A stretch of 57,950 nt of DNA from Winogradskyella sp. (GCF_028282165.1 NZ_JANQIM010000019.1:1-57950), one strand, 5' to 3'; counted from the stretch's first letter, positions 43,911 to 54,484 are shown. Numbers and translations are program-made. Notes: generated from the sequence alone by a model not told the origin.

Positions 43911-46760
43911 ATGGACACGACTTCTTTTGCACTTAGACACATTGGGCCAAATTCAGATGAACAAAAAGCCATGTTAAACACTATTGGTGTTACCAGTATT
44001 GAACAACTCATTTCTGAAACTATACCTGATGGTATCCGTCTTAAAAAGGATTTAAATTTAGATACTGCCATAAGTGAGCAAGATTATCTCGATCATATCT
44101 ATAACCTATCACAACTTAACAAAGTCTATAAATCATATATAGGCTTAGGGTATCATCCTTCAAACTTACCAGCCGTTATACAGCGAAATATTTTAGAAAA
44201 CCCTGGTTGGTATACAGCTTATACGCCTTATCAAGCTGAGATAGCCCAAGGTCGTTTGGAGGCACTTCTCAATTTCCAGACGATGGTGATCGATCTTACC
44301 GGAATGGAAATTGCCAATGCCTCTTTATTGGACGAAAGTACGGCAGCAGCAGAAGCCATGAGCTTATTATTTGCAGTTAGGGAAAGGGTTCAAAAGAAAG
44401 CAGGTATCAATAAGTTCTTTGTTTCGGACCTCGTCCTACCACAAACCATCGCTTTGTTAAAAACTAGAGCAACACCAATAGGGGTAGAATTAGTGATTGG
44501 CAACGAAACGGAATTTAAACTAACTGAAGAATTTTTTGGTGCACTTTTACAATATCCAGGCAAAAATGGTAAGATTACAGATATTAAATCCTTCATAGAA
44601 AAAGCAAATGCCTTAAATATTAAAGTAGCGGTTGCAGCAGATATACTAAGTCTTGTTAAGCTTGAAGCACCTGGTAAATTTGGAGCAGATGTGGTTGTTG
44701 GCACCACCCAGCGTTTTGGTATTCCGATGGGCTACGGTGGTCCTCATGCTGCCTATTTTGCCACTAAAGAAGCTTATAAACGTGACGTTCCTGGAAGAAT
44801 TATTGGAGTTACCAAAGACGCAAATGGCAATAGAGCTTTGCGTATGGCGTTACAGACCAGGGAACAACATATTAAACGCGACAAAGCAACTTCAAATATA
44901 TGTACCGCCCAAGTCCTCTTAGCAGTAATGGCCGGTATGTATGCTGTTTACCATGGCCCAAAGGGATTAGAGTTTATTGCCAATAAAGTTCAAAATACAA
45001 CAGCTACTTTATCTTCAGCTCTGGAAAGCTTAGGCTTAGAACAAGTAAACACGCATTATTTTGATACGATTCAAATTAAAGCTGATGCCCTTAAAGTAAA
45101 ATACGAAGCCGAGAAAAAAGAGGTTAACTTCTATTATCCAGATAATGATACCGTTACCATAGCTATTAATGAAACAACAACGATTTCAGATTTAAATGAT
45201 ATCATTTCTGTTTTTGAAGCTTTTACTGGAAAAAAAACAGATGAGATTGTTTCACTTTTAGAAATGGATACAATTCCAGAAACGTTGAAACGTCAAACTG
45301 AGTTTTTAACCTTTGATGTATTTAATTCTTATCACTCCGAGACCGAATTAATGCGTTACATCAAAAGATTAGAGCGCAAAGATTTAGCCTTAAATCACTC
45401 AATGATATCTCTTGGTTCTTGTACTATGAAACTAAATGCGGCATCAGAGATGTTGCCTTTAAGCTGGAGCAATTGGGGAAATATGCATCCTTTTGCACCC
45501 GAAGAACAAGCTGCAGGTTACCAATTAATGTTGAAAGCTCTAGAAAATCAGTTAACAGAAATAACTGGTTTTGCCGCTACATCCTTACAACCCAATTCTG
45601 GTGCTCAAGGAGAGTTTGCCGGTCTTATGGTAATAAAGGCCTATCATGAATCTAGAGGAGATTATCACAGAAATATCTGTTTAATCCCTTCCTCTGCACA
45701 TGGTACCAATCCCGCAAGTGCAGTTATGGCAGGTATGAAAGTAGTAGTGACCAAAGCCTCAGAAAATGGAAATATTGATGTTGATGATTTAAGAGAAAAA
45801 GCAGAATTACATAAGGATAATCTTGCAGCATTAATGGTCACCTACCCTTCTACTCATGGCGTTTATGAGTCTGCAATAAAAGATATAACGCAGATCATTC
45901 ACGACAATGGCGGACAAGTTTATATGGATGGTGCCAATATGAATGCCCAAGTAGGCTTAACCAATCCCGGAAATATTGGTGCAGATGTGTGCCACCTTAA
46001 CTTACACAAAACCTTTGCCATTCCTCATGGCGGGGGTGGACCAGGCGTTGGCCCTATCTGCGTAGCTAAACAGTTAGTACCATTTCTTCCAGGAAATCCA
46101 ATTATAAAAACTGGTGGTCACCAAGCAATATCAGCTATTTCAGCAGCACCATTCGGTTCTTCATTGGCCTGCATTATTTCATACGGTTATATCAAAATGC
46201 TTGGCGCTAATGGTCTAAAAAAAGCCACTGAAATCGCTATACTAAATGCCAATTACATTAAAGAACGATTAGAAGGTTATTATAACACGCTTTATACTGG
46301 CGAAACTGGAAGAGCAGCACACGAAATGATTATTGACTGTCGTGATTTTAAAGCAAATGGTGTTGAGGTTTCTGATATTGCCAAACGTTTAATGGACTAC
46401 GGATTCCATGCACCAACTGTTTCGTTTCCTGTTGCTGGCACAATGATGATAGAACCTACAGAAAGTGAGAGTAAAGCAGAAATGGATCGCTTTTGTGATG
46501 CTTTAATCTCTATTAGAGCAGAAATTGATAACGTTACAAAAGAAGAGCCAAACAATGTACTAAAGAATGCACCTCATACTATGGAAATGTTGACCTCAGA
46601 TGAATGGCTACTACCCTATTCCAGACAAGAAGCTGCATTTCCGTTAGACTATGTAAGAGACAACAAATTCTGGCCAAGTGTTAGACGTGTCGATGATGCT
46701 TATGGGGATAGAAACTTAATCTGCAGTTGTGCACCTATTGAGACTTATGTTGAGGCTTAA
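43911..46760 (+). CDS. gcvP: Glycine dehydrogenase (decarboxylating), P-protein
   Basis: The 949-residue PLP enzyme is the P-protein of the glycine cleavage system, which decarboxylates glycine and passes the aminomethyl group to the lipoyl H-protein. Both fused halves are present (N-terminal LRHIGPNSDEQKAML, C-terminal half from about 440). The PLP lysine is Lys700 in LNLHKTFAIPHGGGGPG. The length matches the single-chain type. No gcvT or gcvH is adjacent, so they are encoded elsewhere. It converges with the PKD gene at a 16-base gap. Confidence 0.97.
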   Translation: MDTTSFALRHIGPNSDEQKAMLNTIGVTSIEQLISETIPDGIRLKKDLNLDTAISEQDYLDHIYNLSQLNKVYKSYIGLGYHPSNLPAVIQRNILENPGWYTAYTPYQAEIAQGRLEALLNFQTMVIDLTGMEIANASLLDESTAAAEAMSLLFAVRERVQKKAGINKFFVSDLVLPQTIALLKTRATPIGVELVIGNETEFKLTEEFFGALLQYPGKNGKITDIKSFIEKANALNIKVAVAADILSLVKLEAPGKFGADVVVGTTQRFGIPMGYGGPHAAYFATKEAYKRDVPGRIIGVTKDANGNRALRMALQTREQHIKRDKATSNICTAQVLLAVMAGMYAVYHGPKGLEFIANKVQNTTATLSSALESLGLEQVNTHYFDTIQIKADALKVKYEAEKKEVNFYYPDNDTVTIAINETTTISDLNDIISVFEAFTGKKTDEIVSLLEMDTIPETLKRQTEFLTFDVFNSYHSETELMRYIKRLERKDLALNHSMISLGSCTMKLNAASEMLPLSWSNWGNMHPFAPEEQAAGYQLMLKALENQLTEITGFAATSLQPNSGAQGEFAGLMVIKAYHESRGDYHRNICLIPSSAHGTNPASAVMAGMKVVVTKASENGNIDVDDLREKAELHKDNLAALMVTYPSTHGVYESAIKDITQIIHDNGGQVYMDGANMNAQVGLTNPGNIGADVCHLNLHKTFAIPHGGGGPGVGPICVAKQLVPFLPGNPIIKTGGHQAISAISAAPFGSSLACIISYGYIKMLGANGLKKATEIAILNANYIKERLEGYYNTLYTGETGRAAHEMIIDCRDFKANGVEVSDIAKRLMDYGFHAPTVSFPVAGTMMIEPTESESKAEMDRFCDALISIRAEIDNVTKEEPNNVLKNAPHTMEMLTSDEWLLPYSRQEAAFPLDYVRDNKFWPSVRRVDDAYGDRNLICSCAPIETYVEA

Positions 46761-46776
46761 TTCTCATGACTAAAGA

Positions 46777-49700
46777 TTAGCGCTTCAATGTGAAATGTCC
46801 CGCATAAGTGCGTCCATTCTGTCGCTCTAGTACAAACCAATAGTCACTAGAAGGCATTTTTTTACCATTATAAGTCCCATCCCAACCTAAATTATTAGGG
46901 CTTAATGTCGTAATCAATTTACCATATCTATTAAATATGGATAATTTATTACCAGGTTCTCTATTTGAACCAATCAATTGCCAATAATCATTAAGACCAT
47001 CGTCATTGGGGGTAAAAAACTTTGGATATGAAAGTAGGTACACCTCTTGTGCCACAACACCGCAGCCATTCTTATCTCTGACATAAACACTATAGTCACC
47101 AGCGTTTAATCCTATAAATATAGGACTGTCTTGATAAGTAACATTATCAATTGAGTACTCATAATCCCCAGTACCTTCTACAAAAATAGAAATTGTATTC
47201 TCATTACTTGTCCAATCACTAGTTTCAATATTTGTTATTGAAGCTATAGTTGAAAGGTTTACAATGATACTTATGTTATCCTCACATCGTACGTCATTGT
47301 CGATATTGGTAACTGTAAGACTGTAGACACCAGGAGTATCTACTAGAATGTTTTGAGTGATTTCACCTGTAGACCATAAGTACTCATCATAGCCTGGCTC
47401 ACCGACTATCTCTAGAGTATCACCTTTACAAATAGACCATTGAGTAGCCATTTCTAATATAGGTTGCTCAATAACTACAAGATCAAAGTATGTTATATCA
47501 AAACAATTTCTATTATTCACATTTTCCAACCTTGCAAATATTGTTTGCGGGTTTTGAATATTACTATAATTAAGCTCCAAAGGATTCTCCCCACTCTGAG
47601 CATCATTTTGAGTGAAGTGATAAGTGATTTTATGATCCATAGAAGATTGACCATTTAAAATGGAAGCGTCCTGCGCATTTAAACTAAACATTGCAATACC
47701 TTCTCCCTCATTATCACAAACTGATAAATCTTCTGGAGTATAAGCTATAGGTTGATAACTAATTCCGAGTGTAAAGGATGTAATATCAAAACATTCTGGA
47801 TGATCTCTATTTTGTATTCTGGCAAAAAGGGTTTGGGATGTTGTGTCAATGAGGTGAGTATCCTCAAGTGAATTAACTGTGTTTAAAGCGTCTAATTCTG
47901 TCTCAAAATAAAGAACTTCAAAAAATATTGGCGACTGATTCTGTAACACTTGTATATCATAATTTGAGAGCACAAAACTAGCCGCACCATCATTAGATAT
48001 ATCATCACATACAAAATCATCTACAACAGTATTGGCAAAAGGCTGAGGCTCTACCACTAGCCTAATGTACGGACCATACCCTAAACAATCATTATCTAAG
48101 ACGCTATCCACCCTAACAAAAATATCTTGTTGGCCAGGAAACCCTATATTCTCATAATTTGAAATATCAGTTATTGGATTGAGTTCAGATAATGCGTCAG
48201 ATTCACTTCGATAGTAATTAATAATAAGTTCTTGACCAGCAGGAAATACATCTAATACTTCTGAACTTACCGATGAAAAATCAAACGTTGCTACCCCATC
48301 AGTTATATCCTCTCCATCATCACAAGCAACAAATTGTCTCGTAAATGTAATAGGAACTTGTGTGGTAGAGACAATAAGATTTAATTGTGCCGTACTGTAA
48401 CAACCTGTATTATTTTCTACACGAATCCAAAGTATATCCGTGTTAGAAGTTTCATTGGCATAGGCTGTGGTATTCTCAATAGGATTGCTTCTGTTTTCTG
48501 CGTCGGCTAACGCTTCATGATAGGTAATTATTTCACTAGTAAAATTTAAAGATAGTTCAGTATTCGCTTCATTTAAATTAAAAATACTAAAACCGTCTTG
48601 ATCGTCATCGCATTGCCTTAAACTCGCAGTCAGTGTATCCAATTGTGGCTGATCGAAAATAGTAATAGTTTTTGTATTTGTTATGACTTGTAGGCCCGAA
48701 GTTACTGTAACTGAAACAGTATAGGTTCCAGGCAAGTTATAGGTGTGAGAAGGATTATTAACCATAGCGGTATTTGAATCACCAAAATCCCATAAAATAC
48801 TATCAATATTTTGATTGGTGTTGACTGAAAAATCGATAGGATTGCCTATGCATGTATCATTAGCATTAATAAATGCCGAAAAAAATGATTGAATAAAAGG
48901 AGGTAACCCAAAAAAAGTGACTCGCTCCTCTAAAAATATACCATCAATAATGTAGTCGCATCCTACACCCTGTATATCAGGATTATTGATAACACCTAAA
49001 TAACCATAATCAAAGTGCGAAACATAAATTTTACCATCTGGACCAAGCTGTAGCCCTGCACTCGGAGGTGTGCTGCTCAACGAAGCATCTGGTGGTATTA
49101 ATAATTGTGAAGAACTGATCGATGCAGCATCATAAGCACTCAAGTCCAATTGATAGATGCCATCCAGTAAAGAACTAACATACAATAGTTCACCATTTTG
49201 AGAAAATTCTACACCATAAATATATGATCCTTCATTAATTGGATTTAAACTGTCGATTTGAATTAAGCTAGAAATGCTACCGGTTGATGCATTAAACTCA
49301 AATAACTCCAAAATATTGGAGAACGAGTAAGCTATAGCCAACCGTGTTCCATCTGGACTTATTTTCATGTATCCTGCTGAGTCGATCTCGTTTGCTGGAT
49401 TATAACCAATAGCAGAAATTATAGGATTAAGATTAATACCAGTATCATCTATTAAATACGTATAAAACTCATTGGTATCAGCTCTGTGCGTAATGACCCA
49501 AATATCATCTGAATTTGTATGCTTAATTGCTGTAATCTTTTCCGTAGATGGTGCATACAATAAAACATTTTTTTCGGATGTTATATCACCTAAGCCATTA
49601 TCCAAGGATAAATCTACCAAACTATATGTTATTCCATTAGGACCAGCTTGCAAATCAATGGCGAAAATGTAGTATAAATTTGGATTTCCAGGATATGGCG

Positions 49701-50010
49701 CAATGAGTCCAGATTGTGTACTCGATGAACTTCCTAATAAGCCCGATCCATTAGGCATTACTTGGTGGTTTCGATTCCATACACTTATTCCATCTGAGTA
49801 AAACAGCAAATTACCTGAACTATCTGATATACTGGAACAGCCCTCAAAAGTATCCAATTGTCCGTCCAATAAAGCTTCTGGAGCGCCATTATTAAAAGTT
49901 ATGCCCGCATTTGAACCAAAATACCAATTATTGGCTTCACCTTGGGAAAATACATTAATACCACAAAAAAGTAAAAACGCCATAATATAGAATGTTGATT
50001 TTATAGTCAT
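46777..50010 (-). CDS. PKD-domain surface protein with T9SS type B sorting domain
   Basis: The 1077-residue product starts at the ATG at 50010, at the signal peptide (MTIKSTFYIMAFLLFCGINVFSQ). The N-terminal half resembles a WD40/YVTN-like propeller (EANNWYFGSNAGITFNNG, then GPDGKIYVSHFDYG). A PKD-like domain (DSILWDFGDSNTAMVNNPSHTYNLPGTYTVSVTV) sits near residues 420-460. Repeats of the form 'CDDxxDGxAxF' follow. The C-terminal 75 residues are the gliding-motility-associated type B sorting domain (FTPNDDGLNDYWQLIG, WDGTYNGKKMPSSDYWFVL). It is exported by the type IX system and is probably an adhesin. Confidence 0.9.
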   Translation of the reverse strand: MTIKSTFYIMAFLLFCGINVFSQGEANNWYFGSNAGITFNNGAPEALLDGQLDTFEGCSSISDSSGNLLFYSDGISVWNRNHQVMPNGSGLLGSSSSTQSGLIAPYPGNPNLYYIFAIDLQAGPNGITYSLVDLSLDNGLGDITSEKNVLLYAPSTEKITAIKHTNSDDIWVITHRADTNEFYTYLIDDTGINLNPIISAIGYNPANEIDSAGYMKISPDGTRLAIAYSFSNILELFEFNASTGSISSLIQIDSLNPINEGSYIYGVEFSQNGELLYVSSLLDGIYQLDLSAYDAASISSSQLLIPPDASLSSTPPSAGLQLGPDGKIYVSHFDYGYLGVINNPDIQGVGCDYIIDGIFLEERVTFFGLPPFIQSFFSAFINANDTCIGNPIDFSVNTNQNIDSILWDFGDSNTAMVNNPSHTYNLPGTYTVSVTVTSGLQVITNTKTITIFDQPQLDTLTASLRQCDDDQDGFSIFNLNEANTELSLNFTSEIITYHEALADAENRSNPIENTTAYANETSNTDILWIRVENNTGCYSTAQLNLIVSTTQVPITFTRQFVACDDGEDITDGVATFDFSSVSSEVLDVFPAGQELIINYYRSESDALSELNPITDISNYENIGFPGQQDIFVRVDSVLDNDCLGYGPYIRLVVEPQPFANTVVDDFVCDDISNDGAASFVLSNYDIQVLQNQSPIFFEVLYFETELDALNTVNSLEDTHLIDTTSQTLFARIQNRDHPECFDITSFTLGISYQPIAYTPEDLSVCDNEGEGIAMFSLNAQDASILNGQSSMDHKITYHFTQNDAQSGENPLELNYSNIQNPQTIFARLENVNNRNCFDITYFDLVVIEQPILEMATQWSICKGDTLEIVGEPGYDEYLWSTGEITQNILVDTPGVYSLTVTNIDNDVRCEDNISIIVNLSTIASITNIETSDWTSNENTISIFVEGTGDYEYSIDNVTYQDSPIFIGLNAGDYSVYVRDKNGCGVVAQEVYLLSYPKFFTPNDDGLNDYWQLIGSNREPGNKLSIFNRYGKLITTLSPNNLGWDGTYNGKKMPSSDYWFVLERQNGRTYAGHFTLKR

Positions 50011-50391
50011 TTTTATATTTTTGTTTAACAAATATAATAAAAGATTAAACAAAAAATAAATGAATTAATAGCAACTTAACAAATTGAAAATTCATCCTAT
50101 TACAGCTTCACAAGCTTTTATTACAAAGAATGGAGAAGAAACGTATATGATATTCCAGCGTTACTTTATACTACCATTTTATCATAGATAATAGTATTTG
50201 TATAATTATTGAAATAACTTGACGATATCTAGGCTACAGAAATTCAATTTGCATATGCCAACAAAGGAATAGTATATTGAGACGCATATTCATGATTGAA
50301 CATCGTAAAACAAAGCCGTTTTGTCTTTTTATTTGATTAAATATAATTACATTGCCATCTATGTATAAACCATTTTTAGAATTCTGCATTT
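50011..50391. other. AT-rich spacer upstream of the KAS III cluster
   Basis: This 381-base stretch lies between the divergent PKD and KAS III genes. A TATATTTG box on the minus strand (50029-50036) lies 18 bases before the PKD start. On the plus strand I find no clear promoter box for the KAS III gene and no ORF, RNA gene or repeat. Confidence 0.5.
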
Positions 50392-51450
50392 ATGAGTATT
50401 AAAATCACAGGAACAGGTAGCTATATTCCTAAAAGTATAGAAAAGAATGAAGATTTTCATCAACATACATTCCTCAATACCGATGGATCATCAATAGACT
50501 ACCCTAATGAAGTTATTGTACAAAAGTTTAAGGCCATTACTGGGATAGTTGAAAGACGATATGCTGATGACAACTTGGTTGCTTCAGACATTGGATTTCT
50601 TGCTGCTCAGAAAGCTATAGATGATGCCAAAATTAATCCTGAAGATATTGATTATATTATCTGCGCCCATAATTTTGGTGATGTAAGGGCAAATACAATC
50701 CAAAGTGACATATTGCCTTGCTTAGCCTCGCGTATTAAACATAGGCTTAGAATAAAAAATCCTAAATGTGTTGCGTATGATATCCTTTTTGGATGCCCTG
50801 GATGGGTTGAAGGCGTAATACAAGCCCAAGCCTTTATAAAAGCCGGAATGGCAAAACGATGCTTAGTTATTGGAGCTGAAACATTGTCGCGCGTGGTAGA
50901 CAAACACGATAGGGATTCCATGATCTATTCTGATGGTGCTGGTGCTAGTATTGTTGAAGCATCAGATGACAACAGTGGTATCTTGGCACATGAATCTGCC
51001 TCTTTCACCTACGATGAAGCTTATTACTTATTCTTTGGGAATTCTAACAACAAGGATTTATGTCCAGATACGCGCTACATAAAAATGCATGGGCGCAAGA
51101 TTTATGAATTCGCACTGACCAATGTAGCTCAAGCAATGAAGTTTTGTTTAGATAAAAGCGGTATAGATATTTCCGAAGTAAAAAAAGTATTGATTCACCA
51201 AGCTAACGAAAAAATGGACGAAGCCATTATTAAGAGATTTTATAGACTGTTTAAAGCTCAGGCACCAGACGATATTATGCCAATGAGTATACACAAGTTG
51301 GGCAATAGTTCTGTAGCCACTGTCCCAACACTCTTTGATCTCATTAGAAACAATCAACTAAAGGATCACCAGATTAATAAAGGCGATGTTATTATATTTG
51401 CCAGTGTAGGTGCCGGAATGCATATCAATGCGATTGTGTATAGGTATTAA
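50392..51450 (+). CDS. 3-oxoacyl-ACP synthase III-like enzyme
   Basis: The 352-residue thiolase-fold enzyme has the KAS III triad: Cys135 (FGCPGWVEG), His269 (IHQANEKM) and Asn305 (LGNSSVATVPT). The N-terminal IKITGTGSYIPKS and C-terminal ASVGAGMHINAIVYRY are normal. It would condense an acyl-CoA or other starter with malonyl-ACP. Most flavobacteria also carry a housekeeping fabH elsewhere. This copy sits with a methyltransferase, a glycosyltransferase and MlaEF genes, so a role in a modified lipid is plausible but unproven. Confidence 0.88.
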   Translation: MSIKITGTGSYIPKSIEKNEDFHQHTFLNTDGSSIDYPNEVIVQKFKAITGIVERRYADDNLVASDIGFLAAQKAIDDAKINPEDIDYIICAHNFGDVRANTIQSDILPCLASRIKHRLRIKNPKCVAYDILFGCPGWVEGVIQAQAFIKAGMAKRCLVIGAETLSRVVDKHDRDSMIYSDGAGASIVEASDDNSGILAHESASFTYDEAYYLFFGNSNNKDLCPDTRYIKMHGRKIYEFALTNVAQAMKFCLDKSGIDISEVKKVLIHQANEKMDEAIIKRFYRLFKAQAPDDIMPMSIHKLGNSSVATVPTLFDLIRNNQLKDHQINKGDVIIFASVGAGMHINAIVYRY

Positions 51451-51483
51451 CCATAAAGACTTCCGATTTCTCGGAAAACAAAT

Positions 51484-52020
51484 ATGTACGAGAAAACGTT
51501 TCCAAATAAGCGCTTTAGACTAACACTTCAGTTTCTTAAGAAGCATATAGACAAATCAGAATCTATTCTAGACTTGGGTGTTAAAAATCCTTTTGCTGAA
51601 ATTATGATTTCAGAGGGTTATAATGTTGAAAACACCAAAGGCGAAGATCTCGATGAAGACCATTCAACTATAGAAAACTCTGATGCAAAGGTGATCACAG
51701 CTTTTGAAATTTTTGAACATCTTTTATCACCATATGAAGTCTTAAAATCAATAAAAGCCAATAAATTAGTGATTAGCGTACCCTTAAGATTGTGGTTTGC
51801 CTCTGCCTACAGGAGTGAACATGATAAATGGGACAGACACTACCACGAATTTGAAGATTGGCAGCTCGATTGGCTATTAGAAAAAACAGGCTGGAGGATT
51901 ATAGACAGCGCTAAATGGACAAATCCTGTAAAGAAATTTGGTATAAGACCTATTTTAAGGCGATTGACTAATCGTTATTACATAGTCTATGCTGAAAGAA
52001 GCCCAAATAACAATCACTAA
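51484..52020 (+). CDS. Short class I SAM-dependent methyltransferase
   Basis: The 178-residue protein resembles the C-terminal half of a Rossmann methyltransferase. SAM-motif-like LDLGVKNPFAE lies near residues 30-40 (the glycine-rich loop is poor), and ITAFEIFEHLLSPYEVLKSIKANKLVISVP contains motifs II and III, with the FEHL typical of the UbiE/Coq5 type. The segment HDKWDRHYHEFEDWQLDWLLE is distinctive. It lies 33 bases after the KAS III gene and 30 before the glycosyltransferase on the same strand. Confidence 0.78.
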   Translation: MYEKTFPNKRFRLTLQFLKKHIDKSESILDLGVKNPFAEIMISEGYNVENTKGEDLDEDHSTIENSDAKVITAFEIFEHLLSPYEVLKSIKANKLVISVPLRLWFASAYRSEHDKWDRHYHEFEDWQLDWLLEKTGWRIIDSAKWTNPVKKFGIRPILRRLTNRYYIVYAERSPNNNH

Positions 52021-52050
52021 ATAACAAATTTCAATTGGATTTCTTTAGTT

Positions 52051-52920
52051 TTGGATTTTGGAATTAAAGATTTGAAATTTTACATCATCATCCCAGCACA
52101 TAACGAAGCCGTCTTTATTGGGAAAACATTGAACTCTTTGGTTGGACAAACTTTATTACCCAAACAGGTTGTTGTGATCAATGATAATTCTACCGACGAT
52201 ACCCAAAGTGTTGTCGAAAATTATCAGACCAAGTTCAATTGGATATCTTTGGTTAACATTAGTTCTTCAGAAAAACACTTACCAGGAGCTAAAATTATTA
52301 ACGCATTTAACAAAGGCCTAGAAGTATTAGACGATCACTATGATGTTATTTGTAAGTTTGATGCTGATTTAATTTTCCCTAAAAATTACTTAGAGCTTAT
52401 TGCCAGTCATTTCAAAAACAATCCCAATTTGGGTATGGCAGCAGGTTTCTGCTATATAGAAGAAAATGGAATTTGGATTTTAGAAAACTTAACTCGTAAA
52501 GACCATATTAGAGGTGCCCTAAAAGCATATCGAAAAACTTGTTTTGAGCAGATTGGGCAGTTAAAGTCATCCATGGGTTGGGATACGGTTGATGAACTTT
52601 TGGCAAAATACCATGGTTGGGATATTTTAACGGATGAGTCACTGCGCGTTAAACACCTTAAACCTACCGGAAAATCTTACAATAAGGCTTCAAAGTATTT
52701 ACAAGGAGAAGCCATGTACAAGATGCGCTATGGTTTTTGGATTACACTTATATCTGCATTAAAATTGGCTTATAGAAAAGGAAGCTTAAAACTATTTAAA
52801 GATTACATGTACGGCTACTTTAAAGCAAAATCCAATAACTCAGAATTTCTTGTATCTCGAGATGAAGGAAAGTTTATACGGCAACTACGTTGGAAAGGTG
52901 TTTTAAGGAAACTATCTTAA
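52051..52920 (+). CDS. Family 2 (GT-A) glycosyltransferase
   Basis: The 289-residue enzyme has the GT-A Rossmann fold: YIIIPAHNEAVFIGKTL at the N-terminus, ND(N)STDDT near residue 48, and the metal-binding DxD equivalent CKFDADLIFP near residue 106. No transmembrane helix is clear, so it is likely peripheral. No ATG is available before residue 129, so the start must be a TTG: 52051 as given, or 52072, which would leave the TAGTTTTG box (52046-52053) as a promoter. The acceptor is unknown. Confidence 0.85.
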   Translation: MDFGIKDLKFYIIIPAHNEAVFIGKTLNSLVGQTLLPKQVVVINDNSTDDTQSVVENYQTKFNWISLVNISSSEKHLPGAKIINAFNKGLEVLDDHYDVICKFDADLIFPKNYLELIASHFKNNPNLGMAAGFCYIEENGIWILENLTRKDHIRGALKAYRKTCFEQIGQLKSSMGWDTVDELLAKYHGWDILTDESLRVKHLKPTGKSYNKASKYLQGEAMYKMRYGFWITLISALKLAYRKGSLKLFKDYMYGYFKAKSNNSEFLVSRDEGKFIRQLRWKGVLRKLS

Positions 52921-52979
52921 TTTAAATTAACGTTATATTACTAATCATTTTTTATACTTTAGCATTAGAATTTTCTTAG

Positions 52980-53717
52980 ATGAAGTACCTTCATAACATT
53001 GGCACTTACTTTATAATGATTAAAGACATGTTTCGCAAACCCACAAAATGGTCTGTGATGAGAACTTTGATCTTAAAAGATATTGACGATCTCATCATTG
53101 GGTCTCTTGGTATAGTTGCTTTTATTTCATTTTTTGTTGGTGGTGTTGTTGCTATACAGACCTCATTAAATATTAGCAATCCGCTCATCCCAAAATACCT
53201 AGTTGGATTTGCTACACGCCAATCGATTATCTTAGAATTTGCGCCTACCTTTATTTCCATAATTATGGCTGGTAAAGTTGGATCTTTTATAACGTCTAGT
53301 ATTGGCACCATGCGTGTTACCGAGCAAATAGACGCCTTAGAGGTTATGGGTATAAATGCCATTAATTATTTGGTATTTCCAAAGTTTATTGCCTTAACAC
53401 TTTATCCTTTTATCATCTCCATTTCCATGTCTTTGGGAATTCTTGGAGGATTAGCTGCGTGTGTATATGGTGGTTATGGTACTCTAGAAGATTATATTGA
53501 TGGGGTTCAGATTGATTTCATCCCTTTTCATATGGCCTACGCCTTTATAAAAACTATGGTATTTGCCTTTATTTTAGCCACTATTCCCTCTTTTTATGGC
53601 TATTTTATGAAAGGTGGCGCACTAGAAGTAGGAAAAGCAAGTACCACATCATTTGTCTGGACCAGTGTAGTCATTATTTTGGTGAATTATTTAATAACAA
53701 GTTTACTTTTAGGCTAA
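52980..53717 (+). CDS. MlaE-type lipid ABC transporter permease
   Basis: The 245-residue permease has about five transmembrane segments. The MlaE signature FVGGVVAIQTS (near residue 52) and ITSSIGTMRVTEQIDALEVMGINAINYLVFPKF (near 100-135) are clear. Family members move phospholipids or related lipids between the two membranes. The ATPase gene starts within its stop codon (TAATG, 1-base overlap). No MlaD (MCE) gene lies in the window. Confidence 0.93.
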   Translation: MKYLHNIGTYFIMIKDMFRKPTKWSVMRTLILKDIDDLIIGSLGIVAFISFFVGGVVAIQTSLNISNPLIPKYLVGFATRQSIILEFAPTFISIIMAGKVGSFITSSIGTMRVTEQIDALEVMGINAINYLVFPKFIALTLYPFIISISMSLGILGGLAACVYGGYGTLEDYIDGVQIDFIPFHMAYAFIKTMVFAFILATIPSFYGYFMKGGALEVGKASTTSFVWTSVVIILVNYLITSLLLG

Positions 53718-54484
53718 TGATAGAGGTAAAAAACTTAAACAAATCGTTTGGAGATGCCCATATTTTGAAAGGCATTACAACGTCTTTCGATAAAGGGAAA
53801 ACCAATCTTATTATAGGACAAAGTGGCTCAGGAAAAACCGTGTTTTTGAAATGCCTATTGGGTTTATTTGAATACGAAGAAGGAAGTATTGCTTATGACG
53901 GGAAAGTTTTTAACGAACTAAGCCCCGATGAAAAGCGTGACTTAAGAGCTAAAATCGGAATGGTATTTCAAGGGAGTGCCTTGTTTGATTCCATGACCAT
54001 AGCCGAAAATGTGATGTTTCCATTAAGAATGTTCACAAAACAAAGTAAAAGTGAAATGGAAGATCGCGTTGACTTTGTTTTAAAACGTGTTAACCTAGAT
54101 GATGCCCACCATAAAATGCCGAGTGAAGCTTCTGGAGGTATGCAGAAGCGTGTTGCTATAGCAAGAGCAATTGTTAACAATCCTAAATATTTGTTTTGCG
54201 ACGAACCCAATTCAGGATTAGACCCAAAAACAGCTATTGTTATTGATAATCTCATACAAGAAATTACGGACGAATATCAAATGACTACTGTAATCAATTC
54301 TCACGACATGAACTCTGTAATGGAGATAGGTGAAAAAATTGTATTTCTGAAAAATGGCTATAAAGAATGGGAAGGTTCTAAGGACACCATCTTTAAAACC
54401 GATAATAAAGCTGTTACCAACTTTGTATATTCTTCCGAACTATTTAAAAAAGTACGCAAGATGTATCTTGAAGAAAATCAGTAA
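53717..54484 (+). CDS. MlaF-type ABC transporter ATPase
   Basis: The 255-residue ATPase has all motifs intact: Walker A GQSGSGKT (residues 34-41), Q-loop MVFQGSALF, signature ASGGMQKR, Walker B LFCDEPNSGLDP and H-loop NSHD. This contrasts with the degenerate ABC domain at 19814. It partners the MlaE-like permease upstream, with a 1-base overlap. The stop lies directly against that of the converging DUF389 gene with no gap. Confidence 0.95.
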   Translation: MIEVKNLNKSFGDAHILKGITTSFDKGKTNLIIGQSGSGKTVFLKCLLGLFEYEEGSIAYDGKVFNELSPDEKRDLRAKIGMVFQGSALFDSMTIAENVMFPLRMFTKQSKSEMEDRVDFVLKRVNLDDAHHKMPSEASGGMQKRVAIARAIVNNPKYLFCDEPNSGLDPKTAIVIDNLIQEITDEYQMTTVINSHDMNSVMEIGEKIVFLKNGYKEWEGSKDTIFKTDNKAVTNFVYSSELFKKVRKMYLEENQ

